A stretch of 64,000 nucleotides of DNA, taken from the NCBI RefSeq assembly GCF_030272615.1, contig NC_081413.1, forward strand, positions 165,844,580 through 165,908,579. The letters are read 5' to 3'. This stretch comes from Cryptomeria japonica. Taxonomy: Eukaryota > Streptophyta > Pinopsida > Cupressales > Cupressaceae. A program made the position numbers and the translations under genes. Positions 22,420 to 34,477 of this stretch are shown piece after piece; the stretch's first letter is position 1, and the number at the start of each line of letters is the position of its first letter. The notes below the pieces were generated by a model. It did not search any database and was not told where the DNA came from. It saw nothing but the letters and a program-made list of their open reading frames with translations.

Positions 22420-24222
22420 ATGGCTCATACCAGATCAAGATCTAGACAACCAGAAATTGAAGACGAAGAGGAGGAAAATATCAATGAGTTCCAAGAAGCC
22501 CTTGGAGGAAATATAAATGATGAAAATCCAAACACTCCTACTCCAACAACAATAGAAAGGGCACAACACAACCCTTTCTTTAATAGACTTTTTGATGAAA
22601 TGCTCAGGAGCAATGCTGATGCTCACTTTTTAAGACTTGCTCAAGAAGGGGCTAAACTACTCTCTGACTTTGATGTAGCACAACTAAGACAAGCATCAAA
22701 ATGCCAAAGTTGTAATGAGGATGAAAGAGGTCAAGAACACATCAGATACAACCTTCATCAAGGTAATCCCCCTCCTCCTCCTCCTCCTCCTCCAAATGAA
22801 ATAGAAATGTTGCAGCAACAAGTTGAAAACCTCACCCAACAACTTCATAGTGGTGTAAAAACCAATCAATTTTCACTCAATGACATTTGTCCCTATCCCT
22901 TTGATAGGAATCTACATATGCCACCTTTTCCGCAAGGGTTTGAAACACCCAAGTTTGAAAAGTATAGAGGAAAAGGAGACCCTCGTGATCATGTTAGAGA
23001 ATTCCATTCAGCTTGCCTCAAAGTGGCATATGAAGACACATACCTAATGTGACTTTTCCCCCAAAGCTTGGGAGGAACAACCACATCATGGTTTTCCTGA
23101 TTACCAGGTGGCATTAGGACCTTCGAAGAGCTAGTCCAGAAGTTCCTAGCACATTACTCACACAACATTGAACGTGATATCACAACGACTGATCTATGTA
23201 ACACTAAACAAAAACCAGGTGAGCTATTTTCAGTCTTTCTGCAATGATGGCATCAAATGTCTAGCAGGCGTTCTCTTCAGTTACCTGAACAAGAACTAGT
23301 GGAAATATTTATTTCGAACTTAAATGACGAAATGGAATTTCACCTAGATGTAAAGGACACAGACTCTTTCAATGACATGATCACCAAAGGCTTAAAATGT
23401 GAGCGGGCTCTCATAAAAAAAGGACTTATCAAGATATATAATGAGCCAAAGGATGACCCTCGCCCACGCTTCAATAGTGACAAGCTTAACTTCTAGAACA
23501 AAAATAAAAACATCGTCAATGACGGGGTTGTGGATGCAAGAACTATCAAAAGTGCACAACTTGTAGTTCAATTTGCAGGACAAAACCCCCCACCCAAGAA
23601 TAACACAGTTTCTCCTCCAAATCAAGGACGCAATACATCTCAAGAGGAACCCAGACAACGTCAACAAAATTTTAAACCAAAACGAACATACACTCCCTTA
23701 GGGGAACCCATTGAAATGGTGTTATGTTAGTTGGTTTCTCAAAATCTGGTGACCTTACCCAAAACATCAAATTATGAACCTCAAGTCAAACCTTCATGGT
23801 GGAGGGATATTGAGCATTGCGACTTCCATCAAGGGAAAGGACATAAGACAAGCAATTGTCATAGATTGAAAGATCTTATTCAGGATCTTATTGACAGAGG
23901 TGAAATCAAGATAGAAGGACATGACCCAAAGACAACAAACAATGATCATCTCATGTTTAAAAATCCACTTCCATCACAAGATCAAAGGGGTCCTTCCACT
24001 TCAGGGAAAAACACAAATACCACCAATTATACGCAAGCTGCATATAATTACACTATGAATCACCTATACGATGCCGATGAACAAATTGCAACTATAACCA
24101 TAAAAAATCCCAGCTCCACTTGCAATGTTGTTACACGTTGCGACAACATTACTATAAAAGCAGCTCCACAAGGCACCCCATCTATCCCAAAGCAGTATAT
24201 TGCACCTATCTCCATCCCATAA
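22420..24222 (+). pseudogene. gag: E3 gag, stop-riddled
   Basis: Starts at the ATG in aaaatggctcatacc (protein MAHTRSRSRQ). An acidic N-terminus and a proline run (nine Pro) precede a coiled-coil-like stretch (EIEMLQQQVENLTQQL). The capsid domain begins at FEKYRGKGDPRDHVREFH and continues through VQKFLAHYSHNIERDI and ELVEIFISNLNDEME. A Tat-type zinc knuckle, CDFHQGKGHKTSNCHRLK, lies near the end. The frame is interrupted by TGA or TAG codons at about 23050, 23098, 23246, 23494 and 23728; it needs no frameshift. It ends at a TAA (24220-24222) that overlaps the start of the protease frame, which is in a different frame. Confidence 0.85.
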
Positions 24223-25371
24223 AACAATCTTGGATCAAGCTCTCCAAGAGGCATTAGTCCCTGCAAACCTAAATGCAAATCAGTTCCAAGCCATGGTTGG
24301 AAATCTAAGGTCATCACCTTGTCTCACTTTCTCTGAAAGTGACAACTCCTCCTTCCAACAACCTCACAACGCCTCACTCCACATTGAAGGGTTTATCAAC
24401 CAACATAGCATCAAGTGAGTCGTGATTGATAATGGAGCAGGCCTGAATATTTGTACTCTACAATTAGTCACAGCTTTGGGATATGCAATGGAATCAGTAG
24501 ATCCCCGCAAGAAGATCACAATCAAAGCCTATGATGATGCAGAGCATTCATCCAAAGGAGTTGTGGTGCTACCAATCTGAGTGGGCCCTGTGGTGAAACA
24601 CATCATTTGTCAAGTTCTAGACCTTTCTCTGCCATACAATTTATTGTTAGGAAGACCTTGGATACACGCCATGCAAGCCATCCCATCCACCTACCATCAG
24701 TGTATCAAGTTCCCACATAATGGTATAGAAATCACAATCGTGGGCGATGCAAACCTCTTTGCATATTGTCATAATATCAGTCATCAACTAGAGATTACCA
24801 TTCCCAACAATAAAGTAGCCATCTCCTCCACATCATACGTAAGTCCAACCTCTCTTTCCAGTTCAAACATCGCTATACCCAAGAAAGAGAAGCTCAAGAT
24901 GAAAATAGCAGAGGAAGGTCCTGGGGAATACAATCTCAGCCAATTCTTTTATGTTGGACAAATGCCCACTTCTCCTAGAACACATGGCAAACCTCAACGG
25001 TTACTTCAAATGCCACTAGTCAAACCAACATCTACTTTAACACCATTCATCCTTGGAAAGAGTCAAGAAGAAGATACCAGAGATGAAGACTTAGCAGAAT
25101 GGATCTATAAAGATCCTATCACCACCAATATTCCGCAAGCTAAGCTTCCCATAGATCAGTATGGAAAAGACCTTCTCATTATGCAAAGAATGGGTTATGA
25201 TGGTCAGAGTGCTTGGGACCTTGCAAGCAAGGATGACATGAACCGCTGCAGCTGGAATTAAAACCCAAAGATAACACTGGCCTAGGCTTTCAAAAGGAGA
25301 TTCTTCCTAAGCTCAGATTCAAAGGGAAACCCAACAAACCACTATATCAGCCTATTACAAAGAGGTCACCT
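24203..25371 (+). pseudogene. E3 protease with G-patch-like tail
   Basis: The aspartic protease motif reads VIDNGAGLNICTLQL, followed by the family's LLGRPWIHAMQAIPS and KFPHNG blocks. A TGA lies just before the active site (24416-24418) and another stop at about 24578. Downstream, split by a frameshift near 25215, is a glycine-rich segment (GYDGQS, GPCKQG, NTGLGFQK) that matches a G-patch pattern. In retroviruses with G-patch proteases that motif binds RNA. The same arrangement is intact in E2. The segment ends with TAA and TAG codons in the frame used upstream, while the continuing homology is in another frame. Confidence 0.75.
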
Positions 25372-28300
25372 TTGATTATAAAAGCAACACCGTGCACCAT
25401 AGCAACTGCCCCATTGAGGCTAAAAATCTCAGCAAAACCATCTACAACACCCATCATCCTACTAATCAAATCCACAATCCCATCAGCAACAACAATAACA
25501 TCAATAGCACCATTAGCAGCAGCAACTGTATCAGAACCCACACCAGTATTTACGACATCAATAGTTCCAGCAAAAGCAACAGAGTCAACACTACCAATAC
25601 TCCCCATATCAGATTCATTGATCCCCATAATCCTTCCTGCAACACAGATCATTTCATCTACAAAGGTACATCAACCGATCACACCTACAATATTTAACTC
25701 AAAGGATATCCCAGTATGGTACAATAACCGGTTATTGGAAAGTGACTCGAAAACTGACTCACATGAGTGGGAATTTGATTCCATACAGCTTAATACTTTA
25801 GATGAGGAAGACACATCATCACCTCCACCCCACAAAGACATCCCTGTTTACGGAGAAGCATAGATAATGACCTCTTGGGTTTCTGAGCTGGAAACATCTT
25901 CCACAGACCCTACGTCATATCCTACGCCTGATTCTGACAGAGAGAGTACCATCAACGACCTTCACCACAATGTCTTAACCCTCACTGACACATCTAACGA
26001 ACTTAACCTAATCGATGAAGTAATACCCATTATCCATCCTGAACTCATCGAATGGAACCAACCTAATCTCCCATGTCTTGACCATTTCCAAAACGATGAG
26101 GCGATCATTGACTTTTTGGAACTACGGGATAACATACCAAGCGGGGATCACAAAGCTGGATTTTCCATTGAACTTAATAGCGTAACATACTTTGGGGCGG
26201 ATGCCAAACCTTCCAGCTACAAAATTATAACAATAAAACATGGATCTTCTAGTGAAAACCACACTGTGACACTATTTGATCCCGCAAAAGTAAAAAGAAA
26301 GAGCATATCCAATGGTGAAAACCTCTCTAAGGTGCCTGAGGATGAAAGGTTTGACATTCTCCCCTCTAGTACACAACAGGAAAGATCAATAATTATCATC
26401 AAAGAGACAAAAGAATACAACATGGGGACTCCTGAAACACCTCACCACATACATCTGACATCTCTTTTAACTCCAAAGGAACAACCTAAGTTTGTAGAGT
26501 TCTTCTAGAAGCATCAGATCAACTTCGCATGGTCATATGCAGACATGCCTAGGCTTGATCCGGATTTAGTCATGCATCACCTCACCATAGCAGAAGGAGC
26601 CAAACCTGTCAAGTAGAAACTTTGCAAGATGCATCCTCATATTGCGGTATTAGTCAAGGCAGAACTCAAGAAACTCCTAGATGTTGGCTTTATTAGACCA
26701 ATTGATTATGCAGATTGAATATCCAATATTGTGCCCGTTGGCAAACCAAATGGGGGCATCTGTATCTGTACTGACTTCAGAGATCTGAACAAAGCATGTC
26801 CTAAAGATGACTTCCCCCTACCAAACATCAACATAATAGTAGACCTAACAGCAAGACATGCCATGCTTTCACTCATGGATGGCTTTTCAGGGTACAATTA
26901 GATAAAGATCGCACTAGAGGATCAACATAAGATGACCTTCACATGTCCATGGGGAACATACTGCTGGAATGTAATGCCTTTTGGTCTAAAGAATGCAAGA
27001 GCGACCTATCAACGAGCAATGACCACCATCTTCCGTGACATGATGCATACCATAATGGAAGATTATGTTGATGATTTACTGGAAAAATCACTAACAAGAG
27101 AAGGTCATCTAGACATATTAGAGAATTTTTTTGACAAACTAGAACAATATCATGTTTGACTCAACCCAAAGAAATGTGTCTTTGGAGTAACTTCAGGGAA
27201 GCTTCTAGGATACATTATCTCAAGCAAAGGCATCGAGGTTGACCCTACAAAGGTCAAAGCAATCATGGACATGCCACCACCGAAGAACATCAGTCAACTA
27301 AGGACATTACAAGGGCGACTACAATCCATTTGAAGATTCATTGCACAACTGGAAGATAAGTGTCACCCCTTTACACACTTGTTACACAAAAACATCCACT
27401 TTCAGTGGGATACCAGATGCTAGCAAGCATTCCAGATGCTTAAAGATTATCTCATGAATACACCATTACTGATCCCACTAGATCCGAGCAGACCTCTATT
27501 ACTCTATATATCAGCAACAAGTACAACATTAGGCATAATATTGGCACAACACAATGCAGAAGGGAAAGAGTGTGTTGTTTACTACATCTCTCGTACACTG
27601 GTTGGCTATGAACTCAATTACACACCTATTGAGCGAGCTTGCCTAGCAGTAATCTTGGTAGCCACTAAACGGAGGCACTATCTGTTGACACATAAAGTAC
27701 AACTCATTGAAAAGACCGATCCACTCAAATACTTACTCAGCAAAGCAACATTGATAGATCGCTTGGCCAAATGGGTGATGATTCTACGTGAATTTGACAT
27801 CGAGTATGTAGACCGTAAAGCTATCAAAGGACAAGTCAGTGCAGATCAGTTGGTTGATGCACCACTCATAGGCAATCATCCTCTCATTTCCAATTTTTTG
27901 GATGAAGAGATATTCATGATCACAGCAACACAACCATGGAAACCATACTTTGATGGTTCATACAATAGGCATGGCTCGAGGGCAGGCATTTTGTTTATCA
28001 CACCTCAAGGTGACAGCATCTCGAAGTCTTACAGGCTCACATTTCCATGCACAAACAACATAGCAGAGTATGAGGCCTTGATCACAGGACTCAGGTTAGC
28101 CATACAATGGAAGTTACAAGAATTACAAGTATATGGAGACTCCCAACTGGTCATTCGAAAAGCAACAGATGAATATTAGGCCAAGGATGACAAACTCATG
28201 CCGTATAAACAAATGGTGGACAAATTAAAAACATCATTTACTACCATCACCTTTGAGCAGATACCTAGAGATCAGAATTGATTTGCTGACGCTATGGCTA

Positions 28301-29687
28301 CCATCGCATCTCTCCTAGATCTTTGACAAAATTCAACATGCTACGAGTTCTTGGTTGAACAACTTTGGATTCTTGCTTATGATATCCTCAAATCTGAGAT
28401 GGTATGTCACCTTATTGGTTCTGAATCCCCATGGTACGGTGAATTCTACACCTACCTTCGCGATCACACACTTCCTCCTAATTAATCAAATAACCAACGT
28501 AAAACCTTCATTCGCCAAACCGCTTGATATACCATTATTGCTGAAACTCTATACCGACGCAGTCTTGATGGTACTCTCCTTCAATGTCTGGAACAAGATG
28601 AGATAACAAAGGCCTTGGAAGAAGTACATGAAGGAATTTATGGAACTCATGCAAGCGGTCCTTCACTAGCCAAGAAACTCCTGTGCACTAGATACTATTG
28701 GCCATCCATGGAAAAAGACTCCTATTACTTTGTCAGAAAATGAAAGAAATGCCAAGTTCATGGAGACTTGATACATGCTCCAGCACAGGAATTGCAACCA
28801 ATCACAACACCATGGCCCTTTTGCCAATGGGGACTTGACCTTGTGGGTAAAATTCATCCATCTTCATCCAATGGCCAAAAATTCATTATTACCGCCACTG
28901 AATACTTCACAAAGTGGATCAAAGTTGTTCCACTTACCCAAGTCACTGGCAAGTAGATCACCTCATTCATCCTTAATTACATCATCTGCTGGTATGGTGT
29001 ACCCATGTCCATCATCACAGATAACGGGCTTCCATTCAAGAATCAGGATGTTCGTGAGCTCTGTGAGAAGTTTCACATCCAACACCATTTTTCCACTCCC
29101 TATTACCCACAAGGCAATGGTCAGGCTGAAGCATCAAACAAGAACATATTAAAAATCCTCAAGAAGACATTCAATGATGCTGGTTGTGATTGGCATGTTC
29201 AATTGAATCCAGCACTATGGGCGTACCGAACTAGCATTCGAACCCCTACAAGCGCAACTCCCTACTCACTGGTCTATGGAGCATAAGTTATCTTACCTAT
29301 CAAAGTTGAAATACCATCACTACGGGTTCCTTGCATAATCTCATTGATGATGAAGCATACCGAGTATCACGTCTTCAGGACTTAGAGCTACTCGATGAGA
29401 AGCGACAAGCTGCATACAATCACCTCAAAGCCTATCAACAACACATGAGCAGAAGCTATAATCATTGGGTTAGACCTCGTACATTCGAGGTAGGTGATCT
29501 TGTTCTTCAAGAAAATCCTTGTAACCAACCTAACCGAGAACATCAAGGAAATTTTGAATCAAATTGGTTGGGTCCATATGCTATCACTGCTATATTTGGG
29601 TCCGGGGCATATCAGTTGGCTACTTCAGAAGGAGAACCACTAGCAGATCCGATCAACAATGTGCACCTCAAACAGTTTTATACATAA
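25372..29687 (+). pseudogene. pol: E3 reverse transcriptase, two RNase H domains, integrase
   Basis: After a Thr/Ile/Pro-rich linker the reverse transcriptase begins near 26509 with FAWSYADMP, then GFIRPIDYAD, CTDFRDLNKACPKDDFPLP, MDGFSGYN, and the catalytic EDYVDDLLEKS at about 27058. The first RNase H follows (LLLYISATSTTLG, 27490) and a second, archaeal-type RNase H begins with PYFDGSYNRHGSRAG at 27946. Integrase has the zinc-binding region near 28640-28760 (one Cys position is a stop), core residues in WGLDLVGKI, ITDNG and GNGQAEASN, and a C-terminal domain in a new frame from about 29320. In-frame TAG and TGA codons occur throughout, for example at about 26506, 26614, 26716, 26899, 27158, 27331, 27421, 28177 and 28279. 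Clearly dead. Confidence 0.88.
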
Positions 29688-30783
29688 GCTGCACAGAGCA
29701 TCAGGCTCCCAGGCATACCGGAAAAACACCAAAAAACATTCAGATAAATGTCCTGAAGAAAATACAAAAAACATTGTAGCATTGTAAATTGTACGCACTT
29801 GCTAGGGTGGTACAGTTTCACACCTAGTTTAGCACCCGCCTTGGCGCGGTTCACATTTTGCATTGCATTTCTCCTTTAGCACTTAATTAATCAAATTAAT
29901 TAGGTCTAAGGTCCTATTTCATCATCCTTCACATCATAAAGTCGGGCCCTTTCATTAAAGTGTGCCCCTTTTCATGTTATTCCTCCAATACATCATCTAA
30001 TCAAAAACCCTAATTAAGTCCTATTTTGAACTTGGGGGCTTGATTTCGGGGGTCAAAACATCTCGAAATCATCTGTAACTTCGGGTTCTCTCTAAAATCA
30101 TCATATCTGATGGCCCTAAAAATTTGGTGAAAAGTTGCCGGGACCATGGCGCTTGGAGTGCACACGGTCTCGGACATTTTTCCCGAAATTTTAGGAGCAC
30201 GATCCAATCATAAAATAAAGCTTAACCCCAAGAAATTGGTGGGAGATTCAATCTCTAGGTCGGCCAAAAGACGAAATTGTGACCTAGGGTTTCATACATA
30301 AGAGCTCTCTTTCTTCATTTGAAGGGATCGGAATTTTGTTTTCAGGAAACCTCATATGTAGCGAAAGAGCAGATCTTTGAAGACTTCAACAACTTTCGAC
30401 ATCCCTCTATCAAGCATTTATCAAATCCATTCATTCATTTAGGGCTTGGAAGACATTGAAGAACAATAGGAGATTACTGACTGAAGATTGGCTTGTACCT
30501 CTCCCTTGGGGGTTGGGTATGATTTCATGTTGTTTTCATGTCTTTGCATAAGCTTCAATATATCATTTATCCATGCTTTAGATCACTTTGCATCTTGATT
30601 TAGAGCATTTACATTATCATTGACAAGCAATTAGGGTTTACTTTCTAGGTTGCTCTAGTTTGCTTACTTGCATTTTAGATCTTGCACACACACAAGGTCT
30701 GCACACACATTACTTTTACAATACAACTTGGCTATTCGTGGAGGTGGAAATCACCAAAGTGGGGGTTTGACTAAGGCAAAACC

Positions 30784-30790
30784 CTATATA
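30784..30790 (+). promoter_or_regulatory. E2 5' LTR TATA box
   Basis: ctatata in the context caaaaccctatatagc, conserved in the 3' LTR (41777-41783) and in the old LTR remnant (17203-17209). A start about 30 bases downstream would make R/U5 about 0.6 kb. Confidence 0.55.
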
Positions 30791-30911
30791 GCTTCCCAAA
30801 CACCTTTTTCAGATACAAGTGCAGGTTTCGAGACTCGGACGATGCCGCAGGTTGCAGATCCGGAAAAAGCAGGTCGAGACAGCACCCCACACCAAATTGT
30901 AGAGCAGAATA

Positions 30912-31004
30912 CCAGGACAGGGGCATGGGGCGCCCTGGTCCTACCAGGACAGGGGTGCTGGGCGCCCTGGTCCCTGGGACAGAGGCACTGGGTGCCCTGG
31001 TCCT
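30912..31004 (+). repeat. Three 31-bp GC-rich units in E2 5' LTR
   Basis: Units of about 31 bases with the core gctgggcgccctggtcc. They resemble the E1 minisatellite unit in period and sequence. The same three units occur at 41905-41997 with several CG-to-TG/CA changes. Confidence 0.75.
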
Positions 31005-31435
31005 CCTGACAACAACATTTCAGACAGTTTTCCAGAGTGCAAAACAACAGTTTAAGGTGTAGTTCCGGGACAGAATTAGGACAGTGGCGCCCGCGCCCCC
31101 ATCCCAAACATTTTCAGTCAAATTTTGACTTCGGGTACGCATCTGCATTCTTGTTTTATCCTTGTGTTTACAACTTTCCATTGTTTAAGTTTAATTCTGT
31201 AATCTTGTTGTTAGCTCATACTTGCATTTTAGGGTTAGGAATTGAACTTGCATAATCTTACCTTTCAAATACAACAAAGGAATAGAAATCCTAATAGGTA
31301 GCCCGTGGCTCTCTCTTTCACAAAAAGAAGTAGCCAATTGTGTGATACCTCTAGGCTCTTTCGTATTCCGTAATGTGTGTCAAAAGGTAGGATTAGGGTA
31401 TGATAACCTAGTCTCGCTTTTTCTCCCACACATTT

Positions 31436-31454
31436 TGGTGAACCCGACGTGAAC
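31436..31454 (+). promoter_or_regulatory. E2 primer-binding site, tRNA-Trp
   Basis: TGGTGAACCCGACGTGAAC, three bases after the LTR, identical to the E1 site including the TTT spacer. Confidence 0.88.
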
Positions 31455-31603
31455 TATCATTGCTTCTTCTTGCATTGCATTTGTTAGATCTAGATCTAGA
31501 TTTAGTGTGTTTTCATTTCATTTTCATTTCATTTTCATTAAAAAAAAAAAGAGTGTGTTTCTTTGCATTGTGTGTTTAATTTTCATGCAACTTTCATTTC
31601 AAA

Positions 31604-32401
31604 ATGTCAGACTTTTATTTGCAAAATGTTCATGCTTATGATGATTATTATGAGTATAGCCAAGATGAATTAGATGAAGCTTTAGATGAGTTTTTGAACC
31701 CTAAGGATGCCAAACCTTCATTTTACCAAAAACTCATAAACCTTGTTACTATGCCATTTCGTTGTGATGAGAAAGATAAGTTGAATGATTCCTCTCAAGG
31801 GTACATTCCTATCAACTCTTCCACTAAATCTAGTAACATGGTTGTTTTCAACAATCCCCTCTATGAAGAGATATCTCCTTTCGAACCAAAAGATAAACCT
31901 TTTGATAGCTATGATCATACTTTTATGGATGATGCTCTTGATGACTTTGTGGCTTTATCAAAATCTTTAAACAAGAACAAGACTTCTAAATTGGTTAACA
32001 TGATAAACTTGAATGAGCATAAAAAGCCTCTCTTTGAAGTCCAAGGTGCTTATCCTTCTCCCACCTTTCAAGGTCCTAAATCACCTCTCCTTACTGTCCA
32101 AGGAGGGTATGATCATGATTCCTTTCGTACTCTGAATAAACCAATCATCACTGTGCAAGGAAGAAAACCTATAAGTCCTTATAGTTATGCCAAGCAAATA
32201 ACTAGAGAGAGTTATCATGCGATTGCCCATACTTACCATACCAGAAATAATAGGCAGCCTAGTCCTCCTCCTGTTATTCCAGTTTCTCTTCCGAATCCTC
32301 AACCAATTCTTCCACAAGCTCCATGTATTTCACAAGTTCTTAGTAAGGAATATGATCTCATAGAACAACTTAAAGTGACTCCTGCTAAGATATCCCTTTA
32401 G
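31604..32401 (+). CDS. E2 N-terminal polyprotein segment, orphan 265 aa
   Basis: Start of the E2 reading frame; the ATG at 31604 is the first in frame after the primer site. Where gag should be there is no capsid fold and no zinc knuckle. The segment is acidic (DELDEALDEFLNPKD), with three spaced VQG motifs (FEVQGAYPSP, LTVQGGYDH, ITVQGRKPIS) between about residues 145 and 190 and a Pro-rich stretch near 220-245. It ends KVTPAKISL before a TAG, and the pre-protease motif typical of Tat elements continues in the same frame after it (DLIQTSSAHHG). The TAG sits where relatives have Trp, so TGG became TAG and the two parts were once one protein. Function unknown. Confidence 0.7.
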   Translation: MSDFYLQNVHAYDDYYEYSQDELDEALDEFLNPKDAKPSFYQKLINLVTMPFRCDEKDKLNDSSQGYIPINSSTKSSNMVVFNNPLYEEISPFEPKDKPFDSYDHTFMDDALDDFVALSKSLNKNKTSKLVNMINLNEHKKPLFEVQGAYPSPTFQGPKSPLLTVQGGYDHDSFRTLNKPIITVQGRKPISPYSYAKQITRESYHAIAHTYHTRNNRQPSPPPVIPVSLPNPQPILPQAPCISQVLSKEYDLIEQLKVTPAKISL

Positions 32402-32404
32402 GAT

Positions 32405-34474
32405 TTGATTCAAACTTCTTCCGCTCATCATGGAATGTTACAAGATGCCTTGAAAGATTTGAATGTTCCTCCACCGAATACATCTAGTAATATAACATCT
32501 TTGGTTAACTCTGTGATGAATCCTAAAGTTCAAATTGTGTTTACCCAAGATGAGTTGCCTACTAGTGAAATTCAACATCAATATGATCCCTTGATGATTG
32601 TGGTTATCATGAAAGACACTGCTATAAGACGAACACTAGTAGATAATGGCTCTGGTCTTAATGTGTGTAGCATTAATCTTTTGGATAAGATGAATGTGGA
32701 TAAATCCCTAATTGAGCCGGACTCTCATCCTATTCGAGGCTTTGATAATGTGGCTAAAACTTCATTAGGTACTATCACCTTACCCATCACAGTGGGGCCT
32801 GTTACTTTGCCTACTCCTATCCATGTTATGGCGGGAAATCTAACATACAACTTGTTATTAGGGAGACCTTGGATTCACAGTATGCAAGCTGTCCCCTCTA
32901 CATTGCACAGACAAGTTAAGTTTATCTATAACAATAAGACATATACCTTGATAGGTGATACTAATTTCCAAGCTTGTTTACAAACATCTACTTCCAAAGG
33001 GGGTGCTTCTAAGCCATCCTCGTCTAGTGATGACTCTTTAAACAAGATACCTATCGATGAATCCTCACTCTCTGATGATCAAAATTCTTTGGATGAGTCT
33101 GGAGCTCCTGAAGAAGACTCTTCTCGACCTGAAACTTCACATAAGAAGGATTTTGATCCTGAGAAGGTTCTCGCAGACGACGATTGGGGATCCCTTGATT
33201 TTAATCCCACCTTTGTAGGTGAATATAAGGTTCCTTCTAGAGAGCTTAAAGTTGAAAAGAAGGAAGAAGCTAAAAATCAATCAACATTACCTGAGCCTAT
33301 GAGTAATAATTTTGTGGCTGCTTCTCAAACTTCTTCTCCTCACACCTCTAATTCTGAAGAGTTTGATTCTTTGTCTTATGAAAAACCGCCTTCTCTTTCT
33401 GAAATGGCTGATCGTTATGGTCGTGGTTTTTGCATTTTGGCTAAGCATGGGTATCATGGAAATGGTTGTGGTGCTCACGAACAAGGGATAAAAGTTCCTC
33501 TAGAGAATAATCTTCACAATTATGCCTTTGGACTTGGCTATAATCCCTGCAAGTGCACTAAAGCTTCTAAGAGACCATGTATTAGTGTTAATGCTAATTC
33601 TTCATCTCTATCAATGCAACACCCCGAGTACATTGATGAGGATCCTTTGTGTGCTTGTGCCTTGGATGTTTTTCCTACCGATGATGCTTTAGCTGAGTTT
33701 TTAGGAGCATATGATACTCTTCCTCGTTATCATCACAATAGGGGACTCCCTTATTGTTTGAACACTGAAGCCTATTTTGGAAAAGAGATTGATAATGATG
33801 AGATTGTGAAAGAATTCCCTCAGTTAAAGGATACTCCCCAACAAAGTAATCTTCTCATAAGTGACACCACTGATGTTAAGATGGATCTTTGCAATGAAGA
33901 AAAAGTTATTAAAATTGGAAAATGTTTGGATGAAGAGGAACAAAAACAATATGAAGATTTATTGCATGAATTCCCCGAGATCTTTGCTTGGACATACTCT
34001 GACATGCCTGGTATAGATCCTAAGATTGTTACCCATAACATTGTCTTAGTTCCTGATGCTAAGCCCGTGAAACAAAAGATTCAAAAAATGAATCCTAAGG
34101 TGGCTCTGCTTGTTAAGGTTGAGATTGAAAAGTTATTGGAGGTTGGATTTATCCGCCCTATTGATTATTCCCCGTGGATTTCAAATATTGTCGCTGTGGC
34201 TAAACCAAATAATAAAATAAGAATGTGTACCGATTTTCGAGATTTAAATAAGGCTTCTTTAAAAGATGATTTCCCTCTTCCAAACATTGACATGATAGTT
34301 GATTCTATGGCAGGACATGCCTTGTTATCCTTCATGGATGGTTTTTCAGGATACAATCAAATTTACATTAACCCTCAAGATCAATTCAAAACTGCTTTCA
34401 CCACTCCTTGGGGTACTTTTTGTTGGATAATGATGCCTTTTGGACTTAAAAATGCCGGTGCAACTTATCAATGA
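32405..34474 (+). pseudogene. pol: E2 protease, G-patch-like motif and reverse transcriptase N-half
   Basis: In frame with the segment before it. The aspartic protease active site is LVDNGSGLNVCS (codon of Asp at 32642), followed by LLGRPWIHSMQAVPS. A long Ser/Asp/Glu-rich linker leads to a G-patch-like motif, AKHGYHGNGCGAHEQGI, ending in FGLGYNPCK. Then comes the reverse transcriptase fingers and palm: FAWTYSDMPGIDP, GFIRPIDYSPW, CTDFRDLNKASLKDD, FMDGFSGYNQIYINP, MMPFGLKNAGATYQ. A TGA at 34472-34474 replaces the conserved Arg codon of the ATYQRAM motif, a CGA-to-TGA change, and the frame then continues. Otherwise the region is intact. Confidence 0.9.
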
Positions 34475-34477
34475 GCG

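Larger units (their letters stand above)
29775..31432 (+). repeat. E2 5' LTR
   Basis: TGTAGC...CACACA. It holds a hairpin module (about 30120-30195), a TATA box (30784-30790) and three 31-bp GC-rich units (30912-31004) that would lie in the transcribed 5' end. It pairs with 40768-42426; differences are mostly transitions. Confidence 0.92.

Noticed and set aside
25347-25697. Frames on both strands rich in Asn, His, Val and Ala
   Set aside because: Other-frame readings of the low-complexity Thr/Ile/Pro linker of E3 pol.
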